Source: Steromphala cineraria (taxonomy: Eukaryota > Mollusca > Gastropoda > Trochida > Trochidae). From it: a DNA stretch of 64,000 nt. The translations under genes and the position numbers were made by a program. The notes under the pieces are model-generated. The model saw only the letters and a program-made list of their open reading frames with translations, ran no database searches and had not been told where the DNA came from. Position 1 is the first letter of the stretch. Each line of letters starts with the position of its first letter. This document shows positions 61,223 through 64,000 of this stretch, one piece after another. Location: positions 19,702,171 to 19,766,170 of the forward strand of contig OU744724.1 of assembly GCA_916613615.1 (NCBI GenBank), written 5' to 3'.

Positions 61223-62638
61223 TAGTGAAGTGTGTTGGAGTGTATTTGATCAAAATAAAATTGCACTTAGGCGTTATTTGAACTGGACCTCTATTGCATA
61301 GGAAAACAAAACACCTCACATCAGTTAAATGAAGAAGTTTGTTATAATAAATTATAAAGTTAACTATAAAAAAATTATAATAAATTGTTAAATTTTTCGC
61401 ATAAAATAATAGTAGGAAAAGCTTTTTTTAAAGTCTTTCCTTCAAATTTAAATAGTTCCTTCAAATTGTGTGGATAATTGAATTTCAACATTTCATAAAT
61501 ATTGCTGACCTTTTTCAAAATAGCACACAAAAACGCAATTCAGGCACATTCATCAATTAGGAAACCAAAAAACACTGGATTAGCATACATTCAAAATAGA
61601 AACTGAATAGTGGCCAAAGGGATTTTAATGAAATGACATTACTTATTTTTGGCACAAAAAGCAATCCTCAAGCTTAATACTTGTAAAGAACGTCATTGTA
61701 TATAAGACATATATGACAGACGATCCGGTTCTTATATAATAAGAGCTATGTCGCATTATTGTGTTACATCTATAGGAGTCAAGACAATTTATGACGAAAT
61801 ATGTCCGTATAAATGAAGATCGGACTTAATACAACTCTGTTCAAAACATAGTTTTTCTATAAGTATATTTCCTTTCAACATATGGAGCAAAGTGTCTGTC
61901 ACACCCAACCTGTAATGAGTTTTTTTACCGCACAAGCTTTATAACAGGACAAGCAACATAGTGATCTTGTTTTTATAAATTAGTATCAGGCTGGTATTCA
62001 TAACCAATGTCTCAACGATGTATACAATAAAGTAAGATGTCAAATAGTTTTACATACAGGCGTAGTGAAGCTAACATCATACGTGAAGTAAACCAGGTCG
62101 TTGCATTTTCTCACTCACAAGTATCTCTGCTATTCTTACGACACATCAATATTCTGTTGCTATGGTTATCTTGTACAGTGCCATGATGTTTTACTTTTGG
62201 CACCGTATCGCACCCTACACGAAAACACGTGTGCATTGAAGAGGTAAATTGATGTTGACAGAAATGCATGAATACACACACATGCCATCTTATATTCTCA
62301 TGAAAACTCACACTGTGTCTTCTCAATCAAAACGTGTACATGACAGAGAATATGTTAGGTAATATCATTCTGTGAAATTATCATTGGTTTTCTATTTCAA
62401 CATGTGTTTATATCAAGAATGCTAAAAATTCTTTGTCTAACCTTTTTCATCCTTCTTCGAATCTTTATGTAAATTAATCTTTAAAAGCTTGACATTAGAA
62501 CAAGGTCCTTTCATACACCTACCCTAATATGAAAACAGTACACAACTACGAACAAAGCATCTATTTCCAATAATAGTATGTTTATATAAAATAATACATT
62601 TAAAAAAAACTAAGTTACAAAAACTGAAAACAGTAACA
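61223..62638. other. Intergenic stretch, nothing recognised
   Basis: No credible gene or repeat. Confidence 0.4.
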
Positions 62639-62908
62639 TACACTCATGGCAAAAATTGTTGTCACCCCCTAATATTTAATTAAATTGGAGTTTATATCAC
62701 ATTGTATGCATGGCAATGTTGGTTACAGGCATGAAGTTACATTAACTCACACTTTACAATGAACAGTGTCAGCGGTTTCATGTAGACCACGTGCATTTCA
62801 TTGAAATGATGGAAATTTGTCTCCTTAGGTTTGTCATTTCCATCGATTACTATACCCCTCTTTCATAAGATACAGCTTCACGACTATAGTTTCTGAAAAG
62901 CATAGACC

Positions 62909-63931
62909 ATGCCTGGTCCCACTCCACCAGGAATCAGACATGAAATCATTGGCATGAGTCGTGGTGGCGCTTCGAATCGTGTCATTGCTGCAGCATGTAA
63001 CGTCAGTGTTAGAACTGTTCAAAGGATTAAAAGACTGCACGCCATACAGGGAAATGTTGTTCCGAATAAGTCTTCAGGCCGTCCAAAGAAAACTACGGTT
63101 CGTCAGGATAGAATTCTTCTTCGTTTGACCCGACATCATAGACGTCTTTCGTCTTTGACTCTTGCACAGAGATGGGGGGCTCATATTAATACGCCCATTT
63201 GCCGGAGAACTGTAGTGAACAGGTTGCTCCAGCATGGATATAAGGCAAGAAGACCTGCCATCAAACCATTCTGGACACTGGCCAACCGCAGGGCACGGCT
63301 TGCTTGGGCGCAGCAGCACCGCAGAATCCAACTTGGACATTGGCGTCACGTCATATTTACTGACGAGTCTCGTTTCCTACTGCATAAGGTGGACAGGAGA
63401 ATGAGAGTGCGACGTTTACGTGGGGAAAGGCTCAATGACGACTGTCTGCAGCATCAGGTTGCCCACGGTGGCGGTTCTGTACACGTATGGGCAGGAATAC
63501 ACCATAACGGTAAAACGGATCTTGTCGTCCTTCAAGGAAACGTCAACCAGAGGTCGTACAGACGTCTTCTTGAAACCGTTTGCCTCCCACATGCAAGAAG
63601 AGTGTATGGCAACAACTTCCTGTTGCAGGACGATAATGCACCAGCCCATCGTGCACGTACAGTGAACGCTTTCATTCAGGCACAAGGAGTAACAAGATTG
63701 CCCTGGCCTTCAAAAAGTCTGGATATGAATCCGATAGAACATGCTTGGGATCAGCTTGACCGTGCACTTAGAAGACTGGACCCTGCTCCTGCAAATTTAC
63801 AGCAATTGCGGGCTGCTCTTGTGAATGAATGGAACAATTTGGCTGTTGCAAACATCAACACACTGATAGACAGTATGCCTGCCCGAATTATCGCCCTTGA
63901 AAATTCCAGAGGCGGTGCTACCCGATATTAG
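62909..63931 (+). CDS. Tc1-family (DD34E) transposase, apparently intact
   Basis: The 340-residue product is expected to bind the element's terminal repeats and cut and paste it into TA sites in the nucleus. Residues 15-42 form the first helix-turn-helix (GMSRGGAS ... VSVRTVQRIKR). SSGRPKKT at 55-62 is a GRPR/AT-hook-like linker, and about 80-110 is the second helix-turn-helix (ICRRTVVNRLLQHG). The catalytic triad is D152 (FTDESRF), D242 (LQDDNAPAHRA) and E277 (NPIEHAW); exactly 34 residues separate the last two. HVWAGI at 192-197 matches the glycine-rich block. Length fits the family (about 340). An in-frame TAG six bases before the ATG fixes the start, and A at -3 is favourable. No internal stop or frameshift is present, so the copy may be recent. 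Confidence 0.95.
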   Translation: MPGPTPPGIRHEIIGMSRGGASNRVIAAACNVSVRTVQRIKRLHAIQGNVVPNKSSGRPKKTTVRQDRILLRLTRHHRRLSSLTLAQRWGAHINTPICRRTVVNRLLQHGYKARRPAIKPFWTLANRRARLAWAQQHRRIQLGHWRHVIFTDESRFLLHKVDRRMRVRRLRGERLNDDCLQHQVAHGGGSVHVWAGIHHNGKTDLVVLQGNVNQRSYRRLLETVCLPHARRVYGNNFLLQDDNAPAHRARTVNAFIQAQGVTRLPWPSKSLDMNPIEHAWDQLDRALRRLDPAPANLQQLRAALVNEWNNLAVANINTLIDSMPARIIALENSRGGATRY

Positions 63932-63966
63932 GCTTGTAAATATACTCTTACATGACTGCAGAATGA

Positions 63967-63972
63967 AATAAA
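63967..63972 (+). promoter_or_regulatory. Polyadenylation signal of the transposase gene
   Basis: AATAAA lies 35 nt after the transposase stop codon. Confidence 0.5.
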
Positions 63973-64000
63973 ACCGACAATTGAACTTGAAAATGTAATT

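Larger units (their letters stand above)
62639..64000 (+). mobile_element. Tc1-type DNA transposon, right end beyond the window
   Basis: A TA at 62639-62640 is followed by CACTCATGGCAAAAATTGTT and GTCACCCC, the form expected of a Tc1-like left terminal repeat. It lies about 270 bp before an intact transposase. The right terminal repeat should read as the inverse of this sequence followed by TA, and it is not reached by position 64000. The left end is therefore an inference from one side only. Confidence 0.75.

Noticed and set aside
61054..61319. Overlapping open frames on both strands near 61.1-61.3 kb
   Set aside because: They lie in the right terminal repeat of MITE copy B, and the same sequence at 55.6 kb is non-coding.
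63074..63685. Minus-strand and alternative-frame open frames in the transposase
   Set aside because: Shadows of the Tc1 transposase gene.

Overview
The window looks like nuclear DNA of a marine mollusc, most likely a bivalve. It is AT-rich (about one third G+C by eye), almost free of genes, and full of short non-autonomous DNA transposons. The strongest taxonomic hint is a pair of elements (11.8-13.0 kb and 26.8-28.6 kb) built like the bivalve 'pearl' family: a C5/G5 hairpin, a (CCGT)n microsatellite, a tandem core of 146- or 170-bp monomers, and an inverted G5 motif with a small hairpin at the 3' end. The species cannot be named from the sequence alone.

Only two intact protein genes are supported. 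One is a single-exon class-A (rhodopsin-like) GPCR on the minus strand (9576-10565), with a DRY motif but altered CWxP and NPxxY motifs. The other is a full-length Tc1-type (DD34E) transposase on the plus strand (62909-63931), whose element starts at a TA at 62639 and runs off the right edge. A decayed Tc1-like transposase fragment lies at about 21.54-21.80 kb.

Layout. 0.6-0.9 kb: a TTAA-flanked MITE. 2.3-6.5 kb: a minisatellite of about 135 copies of a 31-bp unit with higher-order structure (a 29-mer and a 12-mer) and a reversed degenerate unit at its left border. 9.4-10.6 kb: the GPCR. 11.8-13.0 kb: pearl-like element 1. 16-26 kb: old tandem duplication, with three copies of one module spaced about 4.0 kb apart, interrupted by a long hairpin, a promoter-like block and a 34-bp tandem array. 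26.8-28.6 kb: pearl-like element 2. 31.5, 34.3-35.2 and 38.9 kb: foldback and long-TIR elements, one with a perfect 9-bp target duplication. 40.8-51.1 kb: a second, colinear divergent duplication; one arm carries a TTAA MITE where the other arm still shows the empty TTAA site. 55.3 and 60.6 kb: two copies of one long-TIR MITE, each with a 9-bp target duplication. 62.6-64.0 kb: the intact Tc1 element.

The genes do not form a pathway. The window reads as a transposon-rich intergenic tract around one receptor gene. Alignments, identities and periods were worked out by eye from the printed coordinates; no database search was run.
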